This document shows, piece after piece, positions 1 through 8,693 of a stretch of 34,218 bases of DNA. Position 1 is the stretch's first letter. Every line of letters starts with the position of its first letter. The notes beneath the pieces are model-generated. The model did not search any database and had not been told where the DNA came from. It saw nothing but the letters and a program-made list of their open reading frames with translations. The translations under genes were made by a program, and so were the position numbers. Source of the DNA: an uncultured Bacilli bacterium (GTDB lineage Bacteria; Bacillota_I; Bacilli_A; RF39; UBA660); contig CANPZX010000008.1 in assembly GCA_947589195.1 (NCBI GenBank), forward strand, positions 1-34,218, written 5' to 3'.

Positions 1-1150
1 CTAACTCTAGGGCTAATCAGCGTTCTGGGGGGGGGGTATTTTAGTCTATAGGACATATGCTTTGTACCAGGAAGAAAAAGAGTATAATGTCATAAAAGGA
101 ATAATTCCCGATTTTGGCTATGATGTGAAACTAGCTATTAAAGTAGATAAAGAAGAAGTTCAGAGTGTTCCCGAAAGGGGAAATGGTTTATATAAAACCA
201 ATGTAGTATGTAATAATAAAGTAATAGGTAAGTGGGATTATAATGCCTGGAATTTAAAAATTGAAAATCCGAAGAAAGATACAAGATGTACGATAGAATT
301 TACAACTGATGGAATAACTAAAGAACAATACGATGAATATATATCAGAGGGAGTAAGTTTAAGAAGAAATACTTATCGAGGAAAAGATATAACTTCTTAT
401 TATGAAGATGAAAGTTTATATGAGATGATTAGTAGTTGTAGATTTGATGATATTTATGTTGGCGATTATATAAAATCTAGCAACAATACAGAAAATAAAG
501 AAATAACTTGGTTAATCGCGGATTTAAATAATTATTTACATTCGGGATATACTGACTTAAATACATGTCATGCGACAATAATTCCAGCAGAACCTTTAAA
601 AGATGATAAGATGAATGATAGTGCTACTACTGGTGTAGTAAATTCCAATTTAAAACTTAAACAATTGGGTTCTGATACAGAAAGAACTAGCATAGGAGCA
701 TATATGGGAAGTAAAATGAAACAAGAAACATTGCCAAGTATATTTGATACATACATAAAACCAGTCTTTGGTGATAATGTAATAGAATATACCAATTTAT
801 TGGCTGACCAAATGGAAAGTAGTCGTTCGAATCAATTTGGAACAATAAGTGGAGCATCGTCTGGCTGGGCTTGGTATGATAGTCAAGTAGACTTAATGAG
901 TGAAGTCAATGTCTATGGTTCGACTATTTGGTCAAGTAGTGGCTACGACATAGGCATCGATAATAGGCAATATGCTATTTTTAAACTAAAACCGGAATTT
1001 ATCAATAGTTATGGGGATAAAAGATTTAATTATTGGTTAAAGGCGGTCGCCCGCTCTGCGAACTTTGCTACGGTCAGCAACGATGGCGTTGCCAGCACGT
1101 ACGGCGCCTCCAGCTCGCGTGGTGTCCGTCCCCGCTTCCTAATCAAATAA
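1..1150 (+). CDS. Surface-anchored variable protein, 5'-truncated, frame broken at a poly-G tract
   Basis: The gene runs in from the left edge. Bases 1-36 read, in frame 1, as a hydrophobic segment (LTLGLISVLGGG). From base 35 on, frame 2 continues as ILVYRTYALYQEEKEY and then a long extracellular-type protein to 1150. The two halves are separated by ten G (27-36). Nine G would join them into one signal anchor plus ectodomain, while ten G lead to a TAG at 49-51. The TTG at 62 opens the longest uninterrupted frame but has no ribosome site. The middle has a beta-rich repeat-like segment (residues about 20-100). The C-terminus (YWLKAVARSANF to GVRPRFLIK) resembles the C-type-lectin-like domains of the DUF6273 kind found on phage tails and Firmicute surfaces. 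That tail is GC-rich and full of NNC codons, unlike the rest. The family assignment is by eye, and the true start lies outside the window. Confidence 0.7.
27..36 (+). repeat. Poly-G tract (10 G), likely slippage site
   Basis: This is the only long G run I noticed in a very AT-rich window. It lies inside the hydrophobic N-terminal segment of the surface protein. Removing one G restores a continuous reading frame from the window edge to 1150. A homopolymer indel error in the assembly would look the same. Confidence 0.75.
1042..1147 (+). other. Candidate DGR variable region at the 3' end of the surface protein
   Basis: The last ~35 codons switch abruptly to high GC and to C-ending codons (GCC, CGC, AGC, AAC, GGC, TAC, TCC). 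These are the codons produced when AAC/AAT-rich template codons are mutated at adenines. The end, GGTGTCCGTCCCCGCTTC, encodes GVRPRF and is GC-rich like an initiation-of-mutagenic-homing site. No reverse transcriptase or template repeat is in the window, so the call rests on base composition, codon pattern and position at the C-terminus of a lectin-like domain. Confidence 0.55.
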
Positions 1151-1192
1151 TTTAAAAAATAGTATAATTGAAACAATTTTGGTGAATTTTAT

Positions 1193-1221
1193 TTGACTTT
1201 TTATGGGCTTTTGCATATAAT
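1193..1221 (+). promoter_or_regulatory. Promoter of rplM-rpsI
   Basis: TTGACT at 1193-1198 and a perfect TATAAT at 1216-1221 are separated by 17 bp. Transcription would start near 1228, leaving a leader of about 75 nt before rplM. Confidence 0.75.
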
Positions 1222-1227
1222 TTTAAC

Positions 1228-1302
1228 TGGTACATTTTATTTGTTTGAAATACCTAGCCCTGGGTAAGTGATGGTGTGGATAACTAATGAAAGGATATTG
1301 TT
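1228..1302 (+). promoter_or_regulatory. Probable L13 leader (autoregulatory 5' UTR)
   Basis: The ~75-nt leader is long for this genome, where other 5' UTRs look about 10-20 nt. It contains paired-looking stretches (AGCCCTGGGT near 1257-1266) and a G-rich GGTGTGGATAA segment. Firmicute rplM operons often carry an L13 leader in this position. Position and length support the call, but I could not verify the consensus fold. Confidence 0.4.
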
Positions 1303-1734
1303 ATGAAGACATTCATGCAAAAAAAAGAAAATATTGAACGTAAGTGGTATGTAATCGATGCTGAAGGTGAAACTTTAGGTAGACTTGCTACTAAAGCAGC
1401 AACTGTTTTAAGAGGTAAACATAAAGTTACTTATACTCCTCATGTTGATTGTGGTGATTACGTAATTATTGTTAATGCCGCCAAAGTCAAATTAACTGGT
1501 AATAAACTAAATGATAAGATGTATTACAATCATAGTGGTTATCCAGGAGGACTTAGAGAAAGAAATGCAAAAACAATGATTGAAAATTATCCATGCGAAA
1601 TGGTGGAAAGAGCAGTTAAAGGTATGCTTCCTCATAACAGATTAGGTCGTCAAATGGCTAAAAAATTGTTTGTTTATGCTGATGCAGACCACAAACATCA
1701 AGCTCAAAAACCAGAAAGTATGAAGGTTTTATAG
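1303..1734 (+). CDS. rplM: 50S ribosomal protein L13
   Basis: This 143-residue protein matches L13 along its whole length. It has the N-terminal [17 protein letters not shown] segment, the central [13 protein letters not shown], and [11 protein letters not shown] near residues 108-118. L13 is an early-assembling large-subunit protein. The ATG at 1303 is preceded by AAAGGA at 1290-1295. The gene heads the usual rplM-rpsI operon, with rpsI following after 9 nt. Confidence 0.97.
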   Translation: MKTFMQKKENIERKWYVIDAEGETLGRLATKAATVLRGKHKVTYTPHVDCGDYVIIVNAAKVKLTGNKLNDKMYYNHSGYPGGLRERNAKTMIENYPCEMVERAVKGMLPHNRLGRQMAKKLFVYADADHKHQAQKPESMKVL

Positions 1735-1743
1735 GAGGGTATT

Positions 1744-2163
1744 ATGGCAAATAAACAAAGTTGGTCAGCAACTGGAAGAAGAAAACGTTCTAGTGCACAA
1801 GTTACGCTTACAAGTGGAACAGGTATTATTACGATTAATGGTGTAGACGTTAATGAATATATGCCTTATGAAACTTTAGTAATGGATTTAAAACAACCTT
1901 TAACAATTACAAATAATGAAAATAAGTTTGATGTTATAGTTAATGTTAAAGGTGGCGGTTTTTCTGGTCAAACTGGAGCTATCCGTTTAGGAATAACAAG
2001 AGCATTACTTAAATATGATGCTACTTCTGATCAAACTAGAGATGATTCTTATCGTCATATTTTAAAAAATGCTGGTTTCGTTACAAGAGACCCAAGAGTT
2101 AAAGAACGGAAGAAACCTGGTCTTAAGAAAGCTCGTCGAGCACCACAATTTAGTAAACGTTAA
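1744..2163 (+). CDS. rpsI: 30S ribosomal protein S9
   Basis: The 139-residue protein has the S9 hallmarks. These are [12 protein letters not shown] near the start, [19 protein letters not shown] around residues 72-90, and the basic tail [12 protein letters not shown] that reaches the ribosomal P-site. It is slightly longer than the common 130 residues. AGGAGG just upstream (1734-1739) gives a strong ribosome site. It is cotranscribed with rplM and ends at the terminator at 2183-2209. Confidence 0.97.
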   Translation: MANKQSWSATGRRKRSSAQVTLTSGTGIITINGVDVNEYMPYETLVMDLKQPLTITNNENKFDVIVNVKGGGFSGQTGAIRLGITRALLKYDATSDQTRDDSYRHILKNAGFVTRDPRVKERKKPGLKKARRAPQFSKR

Positions 2164-2182
2164 AACTTATATCAATATTTTA

Positions 2183-2209
2183 AAAAAGTTCGGATTAGCC
2201 GAACTTTTT
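2183..2209. terminator. Bidirectional terminator between rpsI and the GH3 gene
   Basis: An 11-bp stem (AAAAAGTTCGG / CCGAACTTTTT) encloses a 5-nt loop, with A-rich and T-rich flanks, so it can serve both convergent genes. Confidence 0.85.
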
Positions 2210-2225
2210 GCATGTAATAGAAAAA

Positions 2226-3557
2226 TTAAATTAAATGTTTATAATATTTCCAAGCTAATATTTTAAAAACGTGATGGTTAAGAATATCTTCGGAAATAGT
2301 ATTATTTGCTAAAGAATCTTTTATTTCTTGAAAACTTTTGGCATAATCAGTAGTTATTAAAAGGTCATTACCAGCTAAAATAGCTTTAGTGTTAGGCATG
2401 GAAATTTGGGTTATAGCTCCCATACTTAAATCATCCGTAATAATTATACCTGTGAAATTTAAGTCTTTTAATAAAATATCATGAATTTTTAAAGATAATG
2501 AAGAAGGATTTTCACTATCAATATTTTCCATAATATTATGACTTACCATGATGGCTTCAGCTCCAGCTTCAATTCCAAAGATAAATGGTGGCAAGTAATT
2601 ATTTTGAATACTTTCTAAACTTTCTTTGTTTATCGCCATTCCTTTATGAGTATCTTTAGAATTACCATAACCAGGGAAATGTTTTAAAGTATAAGAAACA
2701 GTTCCTTCTTTACTAGCTTCGATAACAGTTTTAGCATAAATATTTACGAGATTAGTTGGTAGTTTTAAAGTTCTTTCATAAATATAATCAGCCTTATTAG
2801 TCGATACATCAACAACGGGAGCTAAATTTAAATTTAAGCCTAAACTAGATAGTAATTTACTTTTATTTATAGTGTCTTCTCTTATGGCTTCATAACCGCC
2901 CTCTAAATAAATTTCACTAGGTGATAAAAAAGGCGTTGGAGCTAAATTTTGATATTTGCTTACTCTTATAACTTTTCCTCCTTCTTCATCAACGGCGGTT
3001 AAAAGAGGAATGGAAGTGTTTGTTTGTATATTACTAATCATATTCTTTACTTGTTCTGTAGTCTTATTTTTAAAATCACTCGCAAAGAAGACATATCCCC
3101 CTAAATGATAAGTTTGGGCGTCCTTTACATCATTATTACTAGGATGACGAGCTAAAAGTAATTGGCCAATCTTTTCATCTAAACTAAGAGTATTTAAAAG
3201 ATTATAAGCTTGTTCATAATAATCTTTAAATAAACCATTATCTTGCCAAGCAATGGGTACTAAACTTTCTTTTTCTTGTTGTTCATAAGATATTATTTTA
3301 AAATCTTTAGAAGTACTAAGATTACCTTGATATTTTAATATTAAAGTATTTTCTAATTGTAAGTCATGAGAATCAAGGGCAATATTATATTCTACGTTAT
3401 CGGTAGTTGTAATAGTAATTATATTATCTTTAATATTAGTAATTGTTCCAGTTAAAGTTTTTATTTCTCTTTTTTCGTTGTAGGAAAAAGTTGTGGTAAG
3501 GATTAGAGCTAATAAAGTAAAAGTTAAAATAAGAGTATAACTTAAAGTTTTTTTCAT
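2226..3557 (-). CDS. Secreted glycoside hydrolase family 3 beta-N-acetylhexosaminidase (NagZ-like)
   Basis: Residues 1-25 form a signal peptide or membrane anchor (MKKTLSYTLILTFTLLALIL). Residues ~34-90 look like a small all-beta domain. Residues ~115-440 are the GH3 barrel. The NagZ-type loop KHFPGYGNSKDTHKG (292-306) carries the Asp-His acid/base pair. TDDLSMGA (374-381) holds the nucleophilic aspartate. Enzymes of this type remove GlcNAc from muropeptides and cell-wall glycans, here outside the membrane. It stands alone, convergent with rpsI and divergent from the HerA-like gene. Its exact glycan substrate cannot be read from the sequence. Confidence 0.9.
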   Translation of the reverse strand: MKKTLSYTLILTFTLLALILTTTFSYNEKREIKTLTGTITNIKDNIITITTTDNVEYNIALDSHDLQLENTLILKYQGNLSTSKDFKIISYEQQEKESLVPIAWQDNGLFKDYYEQAYNLLNTLSLDEKIGQLLLARHPSNNDVKDAQTYHLGGYVFFASDFKNKTTEQVKNMISNIQTNTSIPLLTAVDEEGGKVIRVSKYQNLAPTPFLSPSEIYLEGGYEAIREDTINKSKLLSSLGLNLNLAPVVDVSTNKADYIYERTLKLPTNLVNIYAKTVIEASKEGTVSYTLKHFPGYGNSKDTHKGMAINKESLESIQNNYLPPFIFGIEAGAEAIMVSHNIMENIDSENPSSLSLKIHDILLKDLNFTGIIITDDLSMGAITQISMPNTKAILAGNDLLITTDYAKSFQEIKDSLANNTISEDILNHHVFKILAWKYYKHLI

Positions 3558-3674
3558 ATGTCCACCTATTTTTCTATATTTAGATTAGCACTTTTTTTTA
3601 AATTCGTAAATGTTATTTTAAGGGGATATTTGTCGATAATTCTAATTTTGCTTTATTAAATTTTTATTCTAGTG

Positions 3675-3680
3675 TATAAT
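3675..3680 (+). promoter_or_regulatory. -10 box of the HerA-like gene
   Basis: TATAAT at 3675-3680 lies 27 bp before the ATG at 3708, so the upstream in-frame ATG at 3672 overlaps the promoter and is not a start. No convincing -35 is seen. Confidence 0.6.
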
Positions 3681-3707
3681 TGGTTTAGAAAAGTAAAGGG
3701 ATTTATT

Positions 3708-5462
3708 ATGTTAGGTGAAATACTAGAAATAAGAAATAATTTTATAAAAATTAAAAATAATACCGATGTTAATAACAATATTGTTAATTATTATGTCAAG
3801 GTCCAAGATAAAGAAAATACTTTTGTAGGTGAAATAATTACGTTTACAAAAGAGTTAATCGAGATTAAGTTAATCGGGGAAATTAAAGATAATAAATTTA
3901 TTCATGGTATTAGTAATAAACCAGCCTTTACTTCACAAGTAAGTTTGTTATCGACCGAAGAAATAAAAATCCTTTTTGGAATTAATAATTATAAACCGGA
4001 ACAAAAATTGTATTTAGGAAAAAGTGCTGTTTATAAGGATTATCCAATTTATTTAGATATTAATAATTTATTTGCTAGTCATTTAGTTATTTTAGGAAAT
4101 ACTGGGAGTGGTAAATCTTGTGGAACGGCCCGCCTTTTACAAAATTTATTTTATAAAAAAGATGCTGACCCAGTTAATTCAACTTTCTTTATTATTGATG
4201 CTTATGGGGAATATGAAAATGCTTTTAAAATGATTAATTATTTTAATAAAGATTTACAGTTTAAAAGTTATAAAACGAAAATAAATAGTGATAATATATT
4301 ACAGATTCCGTTGTGGCTTTTAAGCTTGGATGATATTTGTTTGCTTTTAGAAGTTAAAAGTAAAAGTCAAATTCCTATTGTAGAGAAAGCTTTGAAGTTA
4401 GTAAATGTTTTTAAAAGAGAAGAAGAACAAGTAATAAAGTATAAAAATAGTATTATTGCTAGTGCATTATTAGATATTTTTATTAATGGGAAAACTCCCG
4501 CGCAAATAAGAGACCAAATATTTTCGGTTTTATCAAGATATAATACGAAAGCTTTAAATTTGGATACACCAGTTTATGTACCAGGTTATACGAGACCACT
4601 TAGACAATGCTTGTTAATCGATGCATCTGGTAAAATTAGAGAAATGGAATTAGTAGTTAAGTTTTTGCAATCATTTTTATTAGATGAGATGCATTTAGAT
4701 TTACCAGATGGCACGTTTGTTTATTCGTTAAATGATTTGTTATATGCTTTTGATTTTGCTTTAATTAATGAAGGGTTATTAAATAATGGCGAAGTATTTA
4801 ATAATGCTAATGATTTGCGAGTAAGATTAAAGAGTTTAGCAGATAGTGAATTAAGTAAATTTTTTACTTTTACAAAACATTTTACCAAAAAGGAATTTTT
4901 TAATAATTTAACACAACAAAATGGGAAAAAGGTCCAAGTAATAAATCTTAATTTAAGTGAATTAGATGATAGATTTGCTAAAATTGTTGCCAAAATTTAT
5001 TCAAAATTTTTATTTGATTATGTAAAATATGAGGTGCAAAGAGTTGAACTACCTATACATATTATTTTAGAAGAAGCCCATCGTTATGTGCAAAATGATG
5101 CGGATTTAGAAATACTAGGTTATAATATTTTTGAAAGAATAGCTAAAGAAGGAAGAAAATATGGAGTTCTTTTGAATTTAATAAGTCAAAGACCATCGGA
5201 GTTATCACAAACAGTTTTATCCCAATGTAGTAATTTCTTAGTTTTTAAAATAACTCATCCAGCTGATTTGGAATATATTCAGGCGATGATACCTTTTATT
5301 GATGAAGAAATTACTTATAAAATTAAAAATTTACCAACTGGACATTGTTTAGTATTTGGGAGTGCCTTAATGCTACCGACGATAGTTAAAGTTGATTTAG
5401 CGAGTCCAACTCCAAGTAGTAGTAGTTGTGATGTGGCGAATATTTGGTTTAAGAAAAACTAG
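3708..5462 (+). CDS. HerA-type DNA-translocating ATPase (DUF87)
   Basis: The start is the ATG at 3708 behind AAAGGG (584 residues). Residues 1-100 form a beta-rich N-terminal barrel of the HAS type. Walker A is GNTGSGKS near 130-137. Walker B is IILEEAHRYV near 452-461, followed by the arginine-rich EGRKYG segment and ISQRPSE. HerA proteins form hexameric rings that pump double-stranded DNA, usually with the nuclease NurA in end resection or with other effectors in phage defence. No NurA, SIR2 or DUF4297 partner gene lies next to it, so the biological role is open. Confidence 0.85.
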   Translation: MLGEILEIRNNFIKIKNNTDVNNNIVNYYVKVQDKENTFVGEIITFTKELIEIKLIGEIKDNKFIHGISNKPAFTSQVSLLSTEEIKILFGINNYKPEQKLYLGKSAVYKDYPIYLDINNLFASHLVILGNTGSGKSCGTARLLQNLFYKKDADPVNSTFFIIDAYGEYENAFKMINYFNKDLQFKSYKTKINSDNILQIPLWLLSLDDICLLLEVKSKSQIPIVEKALKLVNVFKREEEQVIKYKNSIIASALLDIFINGKTPAQIRDQIFSVLSRYNTKALNLDTPVYVPGYTRPLRQCLLIDASGKIREMELVVKFLQSFLLDEMHLDLPDGTFVYSLNDLLYAFDFALINEGLLNNGEVFNNANDLRVRLKSLADSELSKFFTFTKHFTKKEFFNNLTQQNGKKVQVINLNLSELDDRFAKIVAKIYSKFLFDYVKYEVQRVELPIHIILEEAHRYVQNDADLEILGYNIFERIAKEGRKYGVLLNLISQRPSELSQTVLSQCSNFLVFKITHPADLEYIQAMIPFIDEEITYKIKNLPTGHCLVFGSALMLPTIVKVDLASPTPSSSSCDVANIWFKKN

Positions 5463-5521
5463 ATTTTAGATTATGATTGAAGTAAAATAAGATTATGGAA
5501 GTTTAAAGAAGTTGGTAAAAA

Positions 5522-6178
5522 ATGTTTAATAAATTTATTATATTTTTTCTATTATTTATGATTTATTCTTTTTTGGGATGGCTAATGGAAGTTTTACTTA
5601 TTTTAATAAAGAATAAAAAATTTGTTAATCGGGGTTTTTTAATTGGGCCATATTGTCCGATTTATGGTTATGGGGTAATAGGTATTTTGCTTTTAATTGG
5701 GCAAAATAGTAAAGATATCCTGGCAGTTTTCTTAAAATCAATTTTGATTTGTTCAGTTTTGGAATATTTAACTTCTTATTTGATGGAAAAGTTATTTAAA
5801 GCTAGATGGTGGGATTATTCAGATAAGAAATTTAATATTAATGGACGTATTTGCTTAGAGACAATGGTTCCGTTTGGAATTCTTGGAACAGTTTGTTTTT
5901 ATATTTTAAATCCTTTATTTATAAAAATAATATCTTTAATTAATCCAATTATACGGAATATTATAGGAATAATTTTACTTGTTATTTATATAACTGATAA
6001 TATTGTTTCATTTAATATAATGAATAAGATTAAGGGGAAAATTAAATCCCAAAAAAGAGATAATACGGAAAAGGTTAAGGAAAATGTAATTAAATGGTTA
6101 GAAGAAAATTCTAGATTCTATCGCCATATTAAAAATGCTTATCCTAATTTTGCTATAAGAAAAAAAGTAAAAAAATAG
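5522..6178 (+). CDS. CmpB-like multi-pass membrane protein (putative ABC transporter permease family)
   Basis: This 218-residue hydrophobic protein has about five membrane spans: residues ~5-27, 43-62, 66-85, 115-135 and 145-165. It ends in a basic cytoplasmic tail. Family-typical motifs are FLGWLMEV near 18-25, GPYCPIYGYG near 42-51 and the W-W-D-Y-S segment near 95-100. The family (PF06541) is annotated as an ABC-transporter permease but usually lacks a cognate ATPase gene, as here, so transport is unproven. It lies 59 nt after the HerA-like gene, possibly in the same transcript. Confidence 0.75.
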   Translation: MFNKFIIFFLLFMIYSFLGWLMEVLLILIKNKKFVNRGFLIGPYCPIYGYGVIGILLLIGQNSKDILAVFLKSILICSVLEYLTSYLMEKLFKARWWDYSDKKFNINGRICLETMVPFGILGTVCFYILNPLFIKIISLINPIIRNIIGIILLVIYITDNIVSFNIMNKIKGKIKSQKRDNTEKVKENVIKWLEENSRFYRHIKNAYPNFAIRKKVKK

Positions 6179-6192
6179 ATTATGATATGAAA

Positions 6193-6217
6193 TGCCGATT
6201 TTTTTCGGTGTTTTTTT
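6193..6217 (+). terminator. Weak terminator after the CmpB-like gene
   Basis: A short stem GCCGA/TCGGT with a T-only loop is followed by seven T. It lies 15 nt after the stop codon. Confidence 0.5.
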
Positions 6218-6220
6218 AAA

Positions 6221-6306
6221 AGTGGGTGCAAAAAGGTGTAATTTTCTTCAAAAAGTGGGTGCAAAAAGGTGTAAATTTTGTTAAAAAGTGGGTGCAAAAA
6301 GGTGTA
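6221..6306 (+). repeat. Three tandem 33-bp repeats upstream of the AAA_14 ATPase
   Basis: AGTGGGTGCAAAAAGGTGTA occurs identically at 6221-6240, 6254-6273 and 6287-6306, a strict 33-bp period with diverged 13-nt linkers. The array ends next to TATAAT at 6315-6320. The last copy therefore overlaps the -35 region of the downstream gene, which suggests a regulatory or operator role rather than coding sequence. Confidence 0.8.
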
Positions 6307-6345
6307 AGGAATGCTATAATTAAGGTAATTAAGGAGTTGATAATA

Positions 6346-7665
6346 GTGAAAAGAAAAATATATGAACAATTAATTGATTGGAAAAATACGGAATCTTTTA
6401 AACCTTTAATTGTTTTAGGCGTAAGACAATGTGGGAAGACATATATAATTGATGAATTTTGTAAAAATGAATTTAAAAGTTATAAAAAAATAAATTTATT
6501 ATATGATTTAGATATTGTTAAATTATATGCTTCGAATGAGTCATCAGATAAAAAATATAATGATTTAAAGACTTTATTAGATTTTGATTTTGAACAAGAG
6601 GATAGTATTTTATTTATTGATGAAATTCAAGAAAGTGAAGAGCTTATTTCAGATTTAAAGTATTTTTATGAAAAACATAATAATGTCCGGATAATATGTG
6701 CTGGTTCTTTATTAGGAGTTAAATTAGCTAGGCTAAATAAACCTTTTCCTGTGGGAAAAATAACTAGATTATATATGTATCCAATGGATTTTGAAGAATT
6801 TTTAATAGCTTTTAATCAACAACCACTTTTAGATAAGATTAAAGATTGTTTTGAAAATAATAGGACTATGGGTATACTTCATAATAAAGCAATTGACTAT
6901 TATAGAAGATATTTATTATCGGGGGGAATGCCAGAAAGTGTTAAAGCACTAGTTGATTGTGGAGACAATTACTATTATTATGATTTATCTTCGTTAAATG
7001 ATATCGTAGAAGATTATAAAAATGATATGAATCATCATGTTGCAAATGCTACTGAAACTTTAAAAATTAGAAATATATATAATTCTTTGTCATCTCAATT
7101 ACAAAATGCTTCGAAAAAGTTTCAATATTCAGTTGTTGACTCTAATGCCAAATCAAGAGAATATTCATTACCATTAAATTGGCTTGAAGAAAGTAATATG
7201 GTTCAAATATGCAAGTGTGTTAAATTACCAGAAAAACCATTGTTAGGTTTTGTGGATAATGATGTATTTAAAGTATATTATTCAGATGTTGGCATTTTTA
7301 ATAGATTGGTCAATAATGATATTAAAACAGTTATGCTTGATGATATGAAAATATATAAAGGTATAATAACAGAAAATTATGTTGCTAATCAATTAAAGGC
7401 AAATGGTATTGATTTAGTATATTGGAAAGGAAATAGAAATTCGGAAGTTGATTTTTTGATTTCTACAAAAGATGATGGAATAATTCCTATTGAAGTAAAA
7501 GCTGAGGAACATACTCAATCTAAAAGTTTAAAAATTTATGAAGAACTATATCATCCAAAATATATGATTAGAATTAGTTTAAAGGATTTTGGATATAATC
7601 CCGAAACAAAGATTAAATCTATTCCTTTGTATGCAACCTTTTTAATTAAAAATTTAGTATATTAA
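6346..7665 (+). CDS. AAA_14 ATPase with C-terminal DUF4143
   Basis: The GTG at 6346 follows AAGGAG (6331-6336) and gives 439 residues. The frame is open upstream through the tandem repeats, but that part overlaps the promoter (TATAAT at 6315-6320). Walker A is GVRQCGKT (25-32) and Walker B is ILFIDEIQ near 87-94. The C-terminal third (from about residue 330) is DUF4143 with YWKGNRNSEVDFLI near 365-378, a PD-(D/E)XK-like pattern continued by IPIEVKAE. These ATPases are common, often multicopy, in anaerobic gut bacteria and archaea, and their function is unknown. It stands alone between terminator-like and decayed sequence. Confidence 0.85.
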   Translation: MKRKIYEQLIDWKNTESFKPLIVLGVRQCGKTYIIDEFCKNEFKSYKKINLLYDLDIVKLYASNESSDKKYNDLKTLLDFDFEQEDSILFIDEIQESEELISDLKYFYEKHNNVRIICAGSLLGVKLARLNKPFPVGKITRLYMYPMDFEEFLIAFNQQPLLDKIKDCFENNRTMGILHNKAIDYYRRYLLSGGMPESVKALVDCGDNYYYYDLSSLNDIVEDYKNDMNHHVANATETLKIRNIYNSLSSQLQNASKKFQYSVVDSNAKSREYSLPLNWLEESNMVQICKCVKLPEKPLLGFVDNDVFKVYYSDVGIFNRLVNNDIKTVMLDDMKIYKGIITENYVANQLKANGIDLVYWKGNRNSEVDFLISTKDDGIIPIEVKAEEHTQSKSLKIYEELYHPKYMIRISLKDFGYNPETKIKSIPLYATFLIKNLVY

Positions 7666-7765
7666 TTTATAGTTAGATGTGTGATTAGGTTAAATTGGTT
7701 AAGAATGATGAGATAATTGGTCTATAAATTTAAATATTATTTTAAAGATGGAACAAGTAAGTTAA

Positions 7766-7945
7766 GTGATTGTTTTGGTAAAAACACCTACTTCTTTATA
7801 TAATGATATTGATGACTTAATGGATTGGGAACATTTTTATGCTTTAAATGAAGAAGATACGACAATTAAAGAAGAATTAGAAATGGCTATTTTGGTAAGT
7901 AAATACAAGAGTTTAAGGCACTTGATAGAAGTATCTTTTGCTTAA
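7766..7945 (+). pseudogene. Short ORF, probably a gene remnant
   Basis: GTG at 7766 opens a 59-codon frame (IVLVKTPTSLYNDIDDLM...ILVSKYKSLRHLIEVSFA). No ribosome site or recognisable domain is seen. Bases 7880-7921 recur with two differences at 34177-34218, in the same reading phase, which argues for leftovers of a duplicated gene. Confidence 0.4.
7880..7921 (+). repeat. 42-nt dispersed repeat, copy 1
   Basis: 40 of 42 bases match 34177-34218. Both copies encode ILVSKYKSLR after a methionine codon. Confidence 0.75.
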
Positions 7946-7996
7946 AAAATATTTATAAATATAGTATAATGATGTTTGTAATCCGAGGTGATATAA

Positions 7997-8692
7997 TTGA
8001 TAGAGCTATATTGTGATGAAAGCAGACAAGATCTTTTCTATAATAAAGATGTTATTTCCAATACTAATAAATATATATTTATTGGTGGAGTAATGATTAG
8101 TAGAGATGATAGGTTAGAAATAAAAAACAAAATAAATGATTTGAAAAAAAAGTATAATCTAAACATTAAAACTGAGTTAAAATGGAATAGAGTGACTAAA
8201 AAGTATTTAAATTTATATAAAGAAATGATAGATATATATGTTACTTATAATATTAATTTTAGAACAATTTGCATTGACTCAAATAAGATAGATTTAAAAT
8301 ATCATAATGATAATGCTGAATTGGGTTTTTATAAGTTCTATTATCAATTATTAAATAATTGGATTTCATCAGATTCAAAATATACGATATATACAGATAT
8401 AAAAACTTATAGCGATCCAAATGTACTAAATGATTTAAAGAGATGTTTAAATAATAAGAATCATTCTGATAATATAGAGAAAATATATGCTATAGAGTCA
8501 CATGAATCAGTTTTTCTACAATTAGAAGATATATTGATGGGCGCAACATCGTATAAAATGAATTTTGGCAAAGATGGTAATTCAAAAGTAAAGTTAGAAT
8601 TAATTAGTTATCTTGAAACTAAATTGGGGTATGAATTGAAACCAACTACAAAAAATGCTACAAAATTCAATTTATTTGAAATAATGTTATAG
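7997..8692 (+). CDS. DUF3800 protein
   Basis: The TTG at 7997 is the best start, six nt after GAGGTG (7985-7990), and a TATAAT lies at 7965-7970. The 231-residue protein begins MIELYCDESRQD and continues with YIFIGGVMI, KTELKWNRV and a downstream IYTDIKTYSD segment. This is the acidic-residue pattern of DUF3800, an RNase H-fold-like family. DUF3800 genes are frequent near toxin-antitoxin and phage-defence loci, but their activity is not established. Only one base separates it from the next gene, so the two are translationally coupled and probably work together. Confidence 0.8.
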   Translation: MIELYCDESRQDLFYNKDVISNTNKYIFIGGVMISRDDRLEIKNKINDLKKKYNLNIKTELKWNRVTKKYLNLYKEMIDIYVTYNINFRTICIDSNKIDLKYHNDNAELGFYKFYYQLLNNWISSDSKYTIYTDIKTYSDPNVLNDLKRCLNNKNHSDNIEKIYAIESHESVFLQLEDILMGATSYKMNFGKDGNSKVKLELISYLETKLGYELKPTTKNATKFNLFEIML

Positions 8693-8693
8693 T

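Noticed and set aside
3708-5462. HerA-NurA resection pair or HerA-SIR2 defence pair
   Set aside because: The neighbours are a hexosaminidase and a membrane protein, with no NurA, SIR2 or DUF4297-type partner.
6221-6306. CRISPR array
   Set aside because: Only three units with 13-nt linkers that resemble one another, no cas genes, and a position overlapping a promoter.
6139-6369. Minus-strand ORF across the tandem repeats
   Set aside because: It owes its length to the 33-bp periodicity and overlaps two real genes and a promoter.
7664-7728. Long-loop inverted repeat AATTTATAG/CTATAAATT
   Set aside because: Short, AT-only arms far apart are expected by chance at this base composition.
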